NCBI RefSeq assembly: GCF_014208105.1
Contig: NZ_JACHMQ010000001.1
Span: 6,696,001-6,760,000 of the forward strand
Direction of reading: 5' to 3'
DNA: 64,000 nt
Origin: Actinomadura coerulea
Lineage (GTDB): Bacteria > Actinomycetota > Actinomycetes > Streptosporangiales > Streptosporangiaceae
The number at the start of each line of letters is the position of its first letter. Within the stretch, counting starts at the first letter, position 1. Under the pieces are notes generated by a model that searched no databases, was not told the origin of the DNA, and worked only from the letters and a program-made list of their open reading frames with translations. Shown one piece after another: positions 40,793 to 48,753 of the stretch. Made by a program: the position numbers and the translations under genes.

Positions 40793-42519
40793 GCGCCGCG
40801 TACGGCCTGGCGGGCGTGCTGCTGGTCGTCGTCGCGACCATGCTCGTCGGCGTGCTCGGGGTGCGGATCTCGCGCACCACGTCCGACTTCTACGTCGCGT
40901 CCCGGACGGTGACGCCGCTGCGCAACGCGTCCGCGATCGGCGGGGAGTACCTGTCGGCCGCCTCGTTCCTCGGCATCGCCGGGCTGATCCTCGCCTACGG
41001 CGCCGACATGCTGTGGCTGCCCGTCGGCTGGACGGGCGGGTACCTGGTGCTGCTCGTCCTGGTGTCGGCGCCGCTGCGCCGCTCCGGCGCCTACACGCTG
41101 CCGGACTTCGCCGAGGCGCGCCTGGAGTCCATGGCGGTGCGCCGCGTCGCGAGCGTGCTCGTCGTGCTGATCAGCTGGCTCTACCTGCTTCCGCAGTTCC
41201 AGAGCGCCGGGCTGGTGCTGCGCACGGTCACGGGCGCGCCGGTGTGGACGGGCGGGGTGCTCATCGCGGTCGTCGTGGCGGCGAACGTGCTGGTCGGCGG
41301 CATGCGCAGCGTCACGATGGTGCAGGCGTTCCAGTACTGGCTGAAGCTGACCGCGCTGGCCGTGCCGCTGGTGTTCCTGCTGATGGCGTGGCGGTTCGAC
41401 GGCGCGCCCGGCCTGTCGTCGGACGTTCCGCCGCGGTTCGGCGACCGGACGACCGTCGCGGTCGGCATGGCGGTCACCGTGGAGGTCGCGGCGCCCGTCC
41501 AGGTGACCGTGGACGGACGGGTGGACGGCCGCGCCTACTCCGGCTTCCCGCTCGCGCTGGGGCCCGGGACGCACCGCTTCGACAAGGACACGTCCGTGAC
41601 CTTCCCGGCGGGCGCCGACGTCCCGCACGTCAGCGGGCGCCCCGCCACCACCGGAAGGGAGTGGGCGCTGCCGCTGGACGGGCGCGACCACTCCCTCTAC
41701 GCCACCTACTCGCTGATCCTCGCCACGTTCCTCGGGACGATGGGGCTCCCGCACGTCCTCGTCCGCTTCTACACCAACCCGGACGGGCGCACCGCCCGCC
41801 GCACCACCGTCGTGGTGCTGACGCTCCTCGGCGCGTTCTACCTGCTGCCCGCCCTGTACGGGGTGCTCGGACGCCTCTACACGCCCGAGCTGCTGATGAC
41901 CGGGCGGGCCGACGCCGTCGTCCTCACCCTGCCCGGACGGCTCGTCGGCGGGCTCGGCGGCGACCTGCTGGGCGCGCTGGTGACGGGCGGAGCGGTGGCG
42001 GCGTTCCTCTCGACGTCGTCCGGCATCACCGTGTCGGTCGCCGGGGTGCTGGCGCAGGACATCCTGCGCGGCGGCGTCCGCTCGTTCCGCGCCGGGACGC
42101 TGCTCGCGCTCGCCGTCCCGCTGGGGCTGGCGATCGCGGCCCGGTCCCTCGCCGTTGCGGACGTCGTCGGGCTGGCGTTCGCCGTCGCCGCGTCCACGTT
42201 CTGCCCGCTGCTCGTCCTCGGCGTCTGGTGGCGGCGGCTCACCGTGCCGGGCGCGCTCGCCGGGCTCGTCCTCGGCGGCGCGCTCGCCGGCACCGCGGTG
42301 GTGGTGACGATCGCCGCCGGACCGCCGCCCGGGCTGCTCGGCGCGCTGCTCGCCCAGCCCGCCGCCTGGACGGTCCCGATCGCGTTCACCGTCATGGTCC
42401 TGGTGTCGCTGTGCACGCCCGGACGGGTCCCGCGCGGCGTCGCGCGGATGATGGTGCGGCTGCACACCCCGGAGTCCCTCGACGTCGACCGGGGCACGTG
42501 GCGGCCCAAGCGGGTGTGA
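40789..42519 (+). CDS. Sodium:solute symporter (SSS family), monocarboxylate/acetate-type
   Basis: 576 residues from a GTG overlapping the previous stop. The SSS signature region includes SDFYVASRTVTPLRNASAIG and GEYLSAASFLGIAGLIL; later helices carry GTMGLPHVLVRFYTNPDG, the acetate-permease-type motif. About 13 helices. A hydrophilic insertion of roughly 85 residues (about 210-300, VPPRFGDRTTVAVG... REWALPLDGRDHSLYATY) interrupts the usual fold between two helices and looks like a small beta domain outside the membrane. Substrate probably acetate, pyruvate or a similar anion. Confidence 0.9.
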   Translation: MSAAYGLAGVLLVVVATMLVGVLGVRISRTTSDFYVASRTVTPLRNASAIGGEYLSAASFLGIAGLILAYGADMLWLPVGWTGGYLVLLVLVSAPLRRSGAYTLPDFAEARLESMAVRRVASVLVVLISWLYLLPQFQSAGLVLRTVTGAPVWTGGVLIAVVVAANVLVGGMRSVTMVQAFQYWLKLTALAVPLVFLLMAWRFDGAPGLSSDVPPRFGDRTTVAVGMAVTVEVAAPVQVTVDGRVDGRAYSGFPLALGPGTHRFDKDTSVTFPAGADVPHVSGRPATTGREWALPLDGRDHSLYATYSLILATFLGTMGLPHVLVRFYTNPDGRTARRTTVVVLTLLGAFYLLPALYGVLGRLYTPELLMTGRADAVVLTLPGRLVGGLGGDLLGALVTGGAVAAFLSTSSGITVSVAGVLAQDILRGGVRSFRAGTLLALAVPLGLAIAARSLAVADVVGLAFAVAASTFCPLLVLGVWWRRLTVPGALAGLVLGGALAGTAVVVTIAAGPPPGLLGALLAQPAAWTVPIAFTVMVLVSLCTPGRVPRGVARMMVRLHTPESLDVDRGTWRPKRV

Positions 42520-42677
42520 CCGTTCGTCGCGCAGGAGCGACCGTTCGGCGACGGGGGCGGCCTTTGGCCGACGGTGAACGGCGGCTGGTCGCAGCCTTGT
42601 CCCCGACCCCTCGTCCGCCCCCCAGCAGGATCTTTACGGTTGCGCGTGACCGGCGTCACAAGCGAGGAGGGGTGGGC

Positions 42678-43031
42678 GTGTCCGTCGACAAGAGAGCCCC
42701 CGGCACCGTCTATGAACGGTTCCAGGGCAGCACGGAGTTCCAGGAACTCCGGCGAAGATTCCGCCGATTCGTGTTCCCGATGACCGCGGCGTTCCTCACC
42801 TGGTACCTGCTGTACGTCGTCCTCTCGGGGTGGGCGCGCGACTTCATGGGCACCGAGCTGTTCGGGGCCGTCAACGTCGCCCTGGTGTTCGGGCTGCTGC
42901 AGTTCGTCTCCACCTTCCTCATCGCCTACCTGTACGCGCGGCACGCCGAGCGCCGTCTCGACCCCGTCGCCGACGGGATCCGCGCCCGCATCGAGGCGGA
43001 GTCCTCCCCGGCCGCGGAGGAGGCCAAGTGA
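42678..43031 (+). CDS. DUF485 membrane protein
   Basis: 117 residues from a GTG at 42678 with a GAGGAGGGG ribosome site. DUF485 features are clear: FQELRRRFRRFVFPMTAAFL, TWYLLYVVLSGWARDFMGT and a second helix FGLLQFVSTFLIAYLYARHA. DUF485 proteins are encoded directly before ActP-type symporters and are thought to be an accessory subunit. It overlaps the next gene by 4 nt (GTGA). The 158-nt gap upstream separates this pair from the first symporter and may hold a second promoter. Confidence 0.92.
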   Translation: MSVDKRAPGTVYERFQGSTEFQELRRRFRRFVFPMTAAFLTWYLLYVVLSGWARDFMGTELFGAVNVALVFGLLQFVSTFLIAYLYARHAERRLDPVADGIRARIEAESSPAAEEAK

Positions 43032-44638
43032 GCAACGAGACCCTGTCGATCACCCTGTTCCTGGTCTTCGTGGCGGCCACCCTGGCGATCACCGTGTGGG
43101 CGAGCCGCAACACCCGCAACGCCACCGACTTCTACGCCGGCGGGCGGTCGTTCTCCGGCCTGCAGAACGGCATGGCGATCGGCGGCGACTACATGTCCGC
43201 CGCGTCGTTCCTCGGCATCGCCGGGCTGATCGCCCTGTACGGCTACGACGGGTTCCTGTACTCGATCGGGTTCCTCGTCGCGTGGCTCGTGGCGCTGCTG
43301 CTCGTCGCCGAGCTGCTGCGCAACTCCGGCCGCTTCACGATGGCGGACGTGCTGGCGTTCCGGATGAGCCCCCGCCCGGTCCGCACCGCCGCCGGCGTCT
43401 CCACCATCGTCGTGTCGATCTTCTACCTGCTGGCGCAGATGGTCGGCGCGGGCGCCCTGGTGTCGCTGCTGTTCGGCTTCACCAGCGACTTCGCCAAGGG
43501 CGCGACGATCGCGCTCGTCGGCGTGCTGATGATCGTGTACGTGGTGTTCGGCGGAATGAAGGGCACCACCTGGGTCCAGATCGTCAAGGCCGTGCTGCTG
43601 ATGACGGGCGCCACCCTCATCACGCTGCTGGTGCTGGGCAAGTTCGGGTTCAACCTGTCCAGCCTGCTGACGGACGCCGCCGACCAGAGCGGCAAGGGCG
43701 GCGAGTTCCTGGAGCCGGGGCTGCGCTACGCGACCGAGAAGCAGGGACTGGAAGGCAAGCTCGACCTGATCAGCCTCGGCCTCGCGCTCGTCCTCGGCAC
43801 CGCCGGGCTGCCGCACATCCTGATCCGCTTCTACACCGTCCCGACCGCCCGTGACGCCCGCAAGTCGGTGCTGTGGGGCATCGGCATCATCGGCGTGTTC
43901 TACCTGCTCACGCTGGTCCTCGGCTTCGGCGCCGCCGCGCTCGTCGGGTCCAAGGAGATCGCCAAGGCCAACCCGGCCGGCAACACCGCCGCCCCGCAGC
44001 TCGCCCAGCGCATCGGCGAGATCGTCTTCGGGGACGCGGGCGGGACGATCCTGCTCGCGGTCATCGCGGCGGTCGCGTTCGCGACGATCCTCGCGGTCGT
44101 GGCGGGCCTCACGCTCGCCTCGTCCTCGTCGTTCTCCCACGACCTGTACGCCCACGTGTTCAAGAAGGGCAAGGCCTCGGAGCGGGACGAGGTGCGCGTC
44201 GCGCGCATCTCCGCCTTCGTGATCGGCGCCGTGGCGATCGTCCTCGGCATCTACGCCCAGCGCCTCAACGTGGCGTTCCTGGTCGCCCTCGCCTTCGCGG
44301 TCGCGGCGTCGGGGAACCTGCCCGCGATCCTGTACAGCCTGTTCTGGAAGCGGTTCAACACCACCGGCGCCGTCTCCGCCATCTACGGCGGCCTCGGCTC
44401 GGCCATCTTCCTGGTGGCGTTCTCGCCGGTCGTGTCGGGCTCGGAGAAGGCCCTGTTCACCGACTCCGACTTCAGCTGGTTCCCGCTGGAGAACCCCGGC
44501 ATCATCTCCATCCCGTTCGGCTTCCTGTGCGGCTGGATCGGGACGCTGCTCAGCAAGGAGTTCAACGCGGAGAAGTACGCCGAGATCGAGGTCCGCTCCC
44601 TCACGGGCGCGGGCGCCGAGCCGGCGGGCGAGCACTGA
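43028..44638 (+). CDS. Cation/acetate symporter (ActP-like)
   Basis: 536 residues from a GTG that overlaps the DUF485 stop. Thirteen helices; motifs TDFYAGGRSFSGLQNGMAIG, GDYMSAASFLGIAGLIALYG and GTAGLPHILIRFYTVPTARD are those of ActP. Unlike its neighbour at 40789 it lacks a large insertion. It would import acetate or related short anions with Na+ or H+. A strong hairpin follows after 53 nt. Confidence 0.94.
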   Translation: MSNETLSITLFLVFVAATLAITVWASRNTRNATDFYAGGRSFSGLQNGMAIGGDYMSAASFLGIAGLIALYGYDGFLYSIGFLVAWLVALLLVAELLRNSGRFTMADVLAFRMSPRPVRTAAGVSTIVVSIFYLLAQMVGAGALVSLLFGFTSDFAKGATIALVGVLMIVYVVFGGMKGTTWVQIVKAVLLMTGATLITLLVLGKFGFNLSSLLTDAADQSGKGGEFLEPGLRYATEKQGLEGKLDLISLGLALVLGTAGLPHILIRFYTVPTARDARKSVLWGIGIIGVFYLLTLVLGFGAAALVGSKEIAKANPAGNTAAPQLAQRIGEIVFGDAGGTILLAVIAAVAFATILAVVAGLTLASSSSFSHDLYAHVFKKGKASERDEVRVARISAFVIGAVAIVLGIYAQRLNVAFLVALAFAVAASGNLPAILYSLFWKRFNTTGAVSAIYGGLGSAIFLVAFSPVVSGSEKALFTDSDFSWFPLENPGIISIPFGFLCGWIGTLLSKEFNAEKYAEIEVRSLTGAGAEPAGEH

Positions 44639-44691
44639 CCGACCACTGAGAGCCGCCGCGCGGGAGGGCCTCGCCCGGACCCGCGCGGCTC

Positions 44692-44731
44692 GCGGCCCCG
44701 TCCCCCTCTGCCCCCGCGGGGACGGGGCCGC
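44692..44731. terminator. Bidirectional terminator hairpin
   Basis: GCGGCCCCGTCCCC and GGGGACGGGGCCGC form a perfect 14-bp stem with a 12-nt loop, between the ActP-like gene and the convergent gene ending at 44745. Confidence 0.75.
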
Positions 44732-44744
44732 ACCATGCCCGGCG

Positions 44745-45329
44745 TCAGGCCGGTGCCGTCTCGCGGGCCTTCCACGCCCGCCCGATGGTCCGCATCAGCG
44801 TCGGGTACACGAGGGTGTACCGGAACGGCAGGATCGCGGCCATGTAGGCCTTGCCGAGCAGGCCGTTCGGCTTCACCAGGACGGCCATGTGGGCGCGGTG
44901 GCCGCCGGAGCCGTCCGGGACCCAGGCGATGTGCATCACGCCGTGCACCGTCCGGTTGGCCATCTCGGCGGCCCACTCGTCCCCGGTCAGGTAGAGCGGC
45001 CGGAACGGCAGCGAACGGGGTGCGGGGCCCGCCGGGCCGCCGCGCAGGTCGTCCGGCAGCCGCTCGCGCAGCGACGGCACCCGCCCGTCGAGCCCTGAGT
45101 CCTCCTTGTCCCAGCCGAGCAGCCGCCCGAGCCGCCAGCGGATGGCGAAGAGCACCCCGGCGACGCCGGGCAGGTGGTTCTCGCTGGAGGTCATCTGCTC
45201 CAGCAGCTTCGGGAAGTCGTCCGGCCCGCCGGTGACGGGCAGCGCCCACACGTCCTCGAGCCGGAAGTCGGGCGTGATCTCGTGGATCCGCCAGGGACGG
45301 TCGGTGTGCGCGCTCGCGGGGAGCTTCAT
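44745..45329 (-). CDS. DUF2867 family protein
   Basis: 194 residues from an ATG with GGAGGTGG upstream. Recognisable segments are TPDFRLEDVWALPVTGGPDD, the central LYLTGDEWAAEMANRTVHGV and the C-terminal RYTLVYPTLMRTIGRAWKAR. DUF2867 proteins look like SRPBCC-type ligand-binding proteins; their function is unknown. It is divergent from the TetR gene at 45462 with a clear palindrome between them, so it is probably that regulator's target. Confidence 0.87.
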   Translation of the reverse strand: MKLPASAHTDRPWRIHEITPDFRLEDVWALPVTGGPDDFPKLLEQMTSSENHLPGVAGVLFAIRWRLGRLLGWDKEDSGLDGRVPSLRERLPDDLRGGPAGPAPRSLPFRPLYLTGDEWAAEMANRTVHGVMHIAWVPDGSGGHRAHMAVLVKPNGLLGKAYMAAILPFRYTLVYPTLMRTIGRAWKARETAPA

Positions 45330-45385
45330 CGCCAAGCCACCTCCAAGGTCGGCGGGCGCGCCGTCGCGCCCGCCTCCACTCAAAT

Positions 45386-45399
45386 ATACGGCACCGTAT
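45386..45399. promoter_or_regulatory. TetR operator between DUF2867 gene and TetR gene
   Basis: ATACGG - CA - CCGTAT, a 6+6 palindrome with two central bases, in an AT-rich island in the middle of the 132-nt divergent gap. This is the usual form of a TetR-family binding site. Confidence 0.7.
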
Positions 45400-45461
45400 G
45401 AATCCGCCCCGGGCGGGGGGCCGTGAGATCCGGATATCCGGAGGGGAGGCGATAATGGGCT

Positions 45462-46016
45462 ATGCCCGCCGTCCTCCGCACGCCACGCAGCAGCTGGATC
45501 GAGCAGGGCCTCAAGGCCCTCGCAGTCGGGGGGCCCGACGCGGTCCGGGTCGAGGCCCTCGCTCAGGCGCTCGGCGTCACCAAGGGCGGCTTCTACGGCC
45601 ACTTCCCCGACCGCAAGGCGCTGCTGGCGGCCATGCTCGACCACTGGGAGCGGCAGTCCGTCGCCGACATGCGCGCCCAGGTCGAACGCGAGGGCGGCGA
45701 CGCCCGCGCGAAGATCCGGCGGGCGGGCATGCTCACCCGGGCGGGCGACCACCTGCACATCGACCTCGCCATGCGCGACTGGGCCCGCCGCGACCCGGCC
45801 GTCGCCGAGCGCGTCCGCCGCGTGGACAACCAGCGCATGGACTACCTGCGCGAGCTGTTCGGCACCTTCTGCTCGGACCCCGACGAGGTCGAGGCCCGCA
45901 GCATGCTTGCCTTCTGCCTCCTGGTCGGCAGCCACTTCCTGGCCGCCGACCACGGCCCGAGAACCCGGAGCGAGGTAGTGGAACGCGCCGGCAGCCTCCT
46001 GCTGGGCGACACCTGA
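45462..46016 (+). CDS. TetR-family transcriptional regulator
   Basis: 184 residues. HTH: VRVEALAQALGVTKGGFYGHFPDRKALLAAML, with the conserved GFYGHF recognition-helix end. The C-terminal domain (RDWARRDPAVAERVRRVDNQ, RMDYLRELF) belongs to a common actinobacterial TetR group. Expected to repress itself and the DUF2867 gene by binding the palindrome at 45386-45399. Confidence 0.92.
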   Translation: MPAVLRTPRSSWIEQGLKALAVGGPDAVRVEALAQALGVTKGGFYGHFPDRKALLAAMLDHWERQSVADMRAQVEREGGDARAKIRRAGMLTRAGDHLHIDLAMRDWARRDPAVAERVRRVDNQRMDYLRELFGTFCSDPDEVEARSMLAFCLLVGSHFLAADHGPRTRSEVVERAGSLLLGDT

Positions 46017-46024
46017 CGTGCGCT

Positions 46025-46080
46025 GACTTGCGGCGTGTCGCCCTTATCGGCCCTCGCAGAAGGGCAACACGCCGCAAGTC
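46025..46080. terminator. Long imperfect hairpin, convergent terminator
   Basis: GACTTGCGGCGTGT pairs with ACACGCCGCAAGTC (14 bp), then one mismatch and GCCCTT/AAGGGC (6 bp), around a 14-nt loop. It fills the 62-nt space between the TetR gene and the convergent gene ending at 46079 and overlaps the latter's stop. Confidence 0.75.
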
Positions 46081-46648
46081 AACGTGGGGGTGCCCAGTTC
46101 GGGTCGCGGCCCAGGAGGGCGGCCAGGTTGTCGATCGCCGGGCGGGACGGCTCCTCGGCCCGCGGGGGGCGGTAGGCGCCCCCGGGTCCGTTGAGGGGGC
46201 TGCCGGGCGCGGTGTTGGCGCGGGCGAGAGGCAGCGCCGCCTCGGCGATCCAGGACGGGACGGCGGGCGTGGTGCGGAGCGCGCGCGCCAGGTCCCAGCG
46301 GTGGACCAGCATGTCGACCGCGTGGATGCCGAGCACCCACTCGGTCGGCACCGGGCCCAGCCGGGGCATGGTGACGGTCTCGCCCGCCCGTTCGAGGACG
46401 GCGAGGCAGCGGGCGGCGACCAGGGCGAAGTCGCCGCGCGGGTCGGCGGAGGGTTCGAGGGGCGGCAGCGCGGTCCGCGCGATGGCCTCGTGCCGCTCGT
46501 TCATGTGGTGGAGGAGGTCCGTGACCGTCCATCCCTCGCAGGGGGTCGGGTCCGCCATCGCGGCGTCGGGGATCAGGGCCACGTCGTGGCCGATCAGGGC
46601 CACCGCGGTGGCGTCGAGGCTGAGCAGGCGGGTCATGTCGCGTCCCAT
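46079..46648 (-). CDS. TIGR03086-type metal-binding protein (maleylpyruvate isomerase/DinB fold)
   Basis: 189 residues. The N-terminal four-helix metal-binding domain shows DPTPCEGWTVTDLLHHMNERHE with the first histidine ligand and IHAVDMLVHRWDLARAL with the later ligands, as in the mycothiol-dependent maleylpyruvate isomerase N-terminal family. Many such proteins are thought to be mycothiol- or thiol-dependent enzymes. The ATG at 46648 is used; 46636 is possible. It is divergent from a TetR gene and has two palindromes in its promoter region. Confidence 0.87.
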   Translation of the reverse strand: MGRDMTRLLSLDATAVALIGHDVALIPDAAMADPTPCEGWTVTDLLHHMNERHEAIARTALPPLEPSADPRGDFALVAARCLAVLERAGETVTMPRLGPVPTEWVLGIHAVDMLVHRWDLARALRTTPAVPSWIAEAALPLARANTAPGSPLNGPGGAYRPPRAEEPSRPAIDNLAALLGRDPNWAPPR

Positions 46649-46654
46649 CGTTGG

Positions 46655-46668
46655 CGAACGGTCGTTCG
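46655..46668. promoter_or_regulatory. Palindrome 1 in the TIGR03086/TetR divergent promoter
   Basis: CGAACG - GT - CGTTCG, a perfect 6+6 inverted repeat in a 59-nt divergent gap, directly before the TIGR03086 start. Confidence 0.6.
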
Positions 46669-46677
46669 TCAAAACCA

Positions 46678-46697
46678 TAGCGTACGTACGTTCGCTA
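46678..46697. promoter_or_regulatory. Palindrome 2, probable TetR operator
   Basis: TAGCGTACGTACGTTCGCTA is its own reverse complement except at two symmetric positions. It is 20 bp long, centred 20 bases before the TetR start, the best operator candidate in this gap. Confidence 0.7.
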
Positions 46698-46707
46698 TTC
46701 TGGCTCC

Positions 46708-47310
46708 ATGTCTCCTCGACACTCGGCGGCCGAAGCGGCCCGGACCCGTGAGCGGATCGTGGGCGCGGCGGTGTCCGAGGCCTCGCGGGTGGGGCTGGAA
46801 GGACTGACGGTCGGCTCGCTGGCGCAGCGGCTCGGCATGAGCAAGGCGGGCCTGGTCGGGCCGTTCGGGTCGCGCGAGCGGCTGCTCATGGCCGCGCTGG
46901 ACCAGGCCTGCGAGGTCTTCCGCGCGGCGGTGACCGGGCCCCTGGACGGCCTGCCGCCCGGGCCGGAGCGTCTGGAACGGCTCATCGACGGGTGGGTCGG
47001 CTACCTGGCCGACTGCCCGTTCCCCGGGGGCTGCTTCGTCACGGCCGCCACGTCCGAGCTCGACGGGCGGCCGGGGCCGCTGCGCGACCGGCTGCGCGAG
47101 ATCGTCGCGTCCCACCGCCGGGCGCTGGCGGCGGAGGTCGCCGCCGCCCAGGAGGCGCTGCCCGGTCCGCACCGCCCCGCGGAGGAGGTCGCCACGGCGC
47201 TGACGGGCCTGTCGATGGCGGCCAACCAGGAGATCCAGCTGCTCGGCGACCCCTCGGCCGCGGGCCGGGCGCGGGCCGCCATGCGCCACGCGGCCGGGCT
47301 GCCCGCCTGA
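46708..47310 (+). CDS. TetR-family transcriptional regulator
   Basis: 200 residues. HTH: LEGLTVGSLAQRLGMSKAGLVGPFGSRERLLMAAL, where the usual YxHF end of the recognition helix is VGPF, a known variant. The C-terminal part contains CPFPGGCFVTAATSELDGRP, characteristic of a TetR subgroup (TetR_C_16/YxaF-like). It likely controls the divergent TIGR03086 gene and itself through the palindromes at 46655-46697. Confidence 0.92.
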   Translation: MSPRHSAAEAARTRERIVGAAVSEASRVGLEGLTVGSLAQRLGMSKAGLVGPFGSRERLLMAALDQACEVFRAAVTGPLDGLPPGPERLERLIDGWVGYLADCPFPGGCFVTAATSELDGRPGPLRDRLREIVASHRRALAAEVAAAQEALPGPHRPAEEVATALTGLSMAANQEIQLLGDPSAAGRARAAMRHAAGLPA

Positions 47311-47368
47311 TCCCCGGGCCTCCGTAAATCGGTGGAACGGGGGCGCGGGCTGCCGGGAAGGTGGGGGT

Positions 47369-48730
47369 GTGGGGTACGGAGAGGTCGGGCGGCCGCGGGT
47401 GCCGGTCGTCGAGCTGGCCGACCGGCGGGCGCTGGAGCGGTGGCGGCCCGCCGGCGCGGAGGTTGTCGACGCGGCGCGGCGGCTGAAGGAGCGGGCGCTG
47501 CTCGAACTGGGGATGACGCACAGCGCCGTCGCGTCGTGGCTGTTCAGCAAGTGCCACCACCAGGTGCCCACGACGGCCGTGGACACGGCGGCCGTGGTCG
47601 CCTCCGGGGACGGGTCCTGCCTGCTCCTCTACAACCCCGAGTTCTTCGTGGCGATCGGGGGCGAGGGGGTGCGGTTCGTCCTGTTCCACGAGGCCCGGCA
47701 CCTCGTCCAGCGGCACCTGTTCGCGGACGCCGACCTGCGGAGCGACCCGGTGTTCACGCTGGCGTGCGAGGTCACGATCAATCATGTCGCGATGGTGCGC
47801 CTCGGAGCCGGGCTCCCCGAGATCGGTGGCGCGCCCGTGGGGATCTCGCCGCGCGGCGTGTACGCGTCCTATGCCGAGGATCTGCGGGAGCAGGGCGCCG
47901 AGCCGCTCGAGTTCGAGCGGTGGGTCGAGACCGACATGAGCGTCTACCGGGAGCTCGGGCGGATGCGGAACCCGCCGGGCGCCGGGCAGGCGGCCTGCAT
48001 CCACGTGCTCGTCGACGCGCTCGACCAGGAGACGGTCGCGCGGGTCGGGGACGACGTGCTGCGGAGCGTGCTCATCGCGGCGCGGCGGGGTGACCGGGTG
48101 GCGCGCGACGAACTGCTCGACCTGCTGCGGCGCACCGAGGGGGCCTCGGAGGGCGTCGACAGGATCTGGGGCGACCTCGGGGCGCACGCGCTCCGGGGCG
48201 CCACGTCGGCCACGCGGCGGGTGGAGTGGTGGCAGCGGTGGCTCGTGGACGTCCTCGCCTCGAAGCTTGAGGAGGGGGAGCGGCTCGTGTACCCGAAGAA
48301 GCGCGGCGCCGTGCTGGCGGCGCTCGGCCACGAGCCGATGCTGGCGCGGCGCGGGCCGCAGCGGGTGAAGTCGCTGGTCATCGCGCTGGACACGTCCGGG
48401 TCGATGCCGGACGGCCTCGTGGAGTGGCTGGGCGAGCTGGTCGGCCGGATCGACGGGGCCGAGGCCGAGTGGGTCGCCTTCGACGCCTCCGTGAAGCCGT
48501 TCCGGCCCGGGGAGCCGCTCCGCGGCGGGGGCGGGACGGACTTCGACGCCGTCCGGCGGCACGCGGAGGGACGGGACGAGCCCGCCGACGCCGTCATCGT
48601 GGTGACCGACGGGTACGCCGACCCGATCGCCCCGGCCGACCCGGGGAAGTGGATCTGGCTGATCACCTCCGGGGGAGACGAGTGGCCGGAGCGGCGGGGA
48701 ATGGCCTGCCACCGGGTCCGCCCAGGGTGA
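47369..48730 (+). CDS. vWA-like protein with N-terminal metallopeptidase-like domain (DUF2201 type)
   Basis: 453 residues from a GTG at 47369. The N-terminal half has HEARH at 107-111 (HExxH zinc motif within LFHEARHLVQRHLF) and ACEVTINHVAM downstream, as in the putative metallopeptidase domain of DUF2201 proteins. The C-terminal half is a vWA-like fold with the metal-site motif ALDTSGSMPD, then GGGGTDFDAV and IVVTDGYADP. Such proteins normally work with a MoxR-type AAA ATPase; one is encoded at 51757. Together they are thought to act as chaperone-like or conflict-system switches. It is co-oriented with the next gene after 23 nt. Confidence 0.88.
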   Translation: MGYGEVGRPRVPVVELADRRALERWRPAGAEVVDAARRLKERALLELGMTHSAVASWLFSKCHHQVPTTAVDTAAVVASGDGSCLLLYNPEFFVAIGGEGVRFVLFHEARHLVQRHLFADADLRSDPVFTLACEVTINHVAMVRLGAGLPEIGGAPVGISPRGVYASYAEDLREQGAEPLEFERWVETDMSVYRELGRMRNPPGAGQAACIHVLVDALDQETVARVGDDVLRSVLIAARRGDRVARDELLDLLRRTEGASEGVDRIWGDLGAHALRGATSATRRVEWWQRWLVDVLASKLEEGERLVYPKKRGAVLAALGHEPMLARRGPQRVKSLVIALDTSGSMPDGLVEWLGELVGRIDGAEAEWVAFDASVKPFRPGEPLRGGGGTDFDAVRRHAEGRDEPADAVIVVTDGYADPIAPADPGKWIWLITSGGDEWPERRGMACHRVRPG

Positions 48731-48753
48731 TCTTTCGGCTACGGTGACGGCTC

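Noticed and set aside
46025..46080. Attachment site or mobile-element end between convergent genes
   Set aside because: The long inverted repeat lies exactly between two convergent stop codons, which is explained by a shared terminator.
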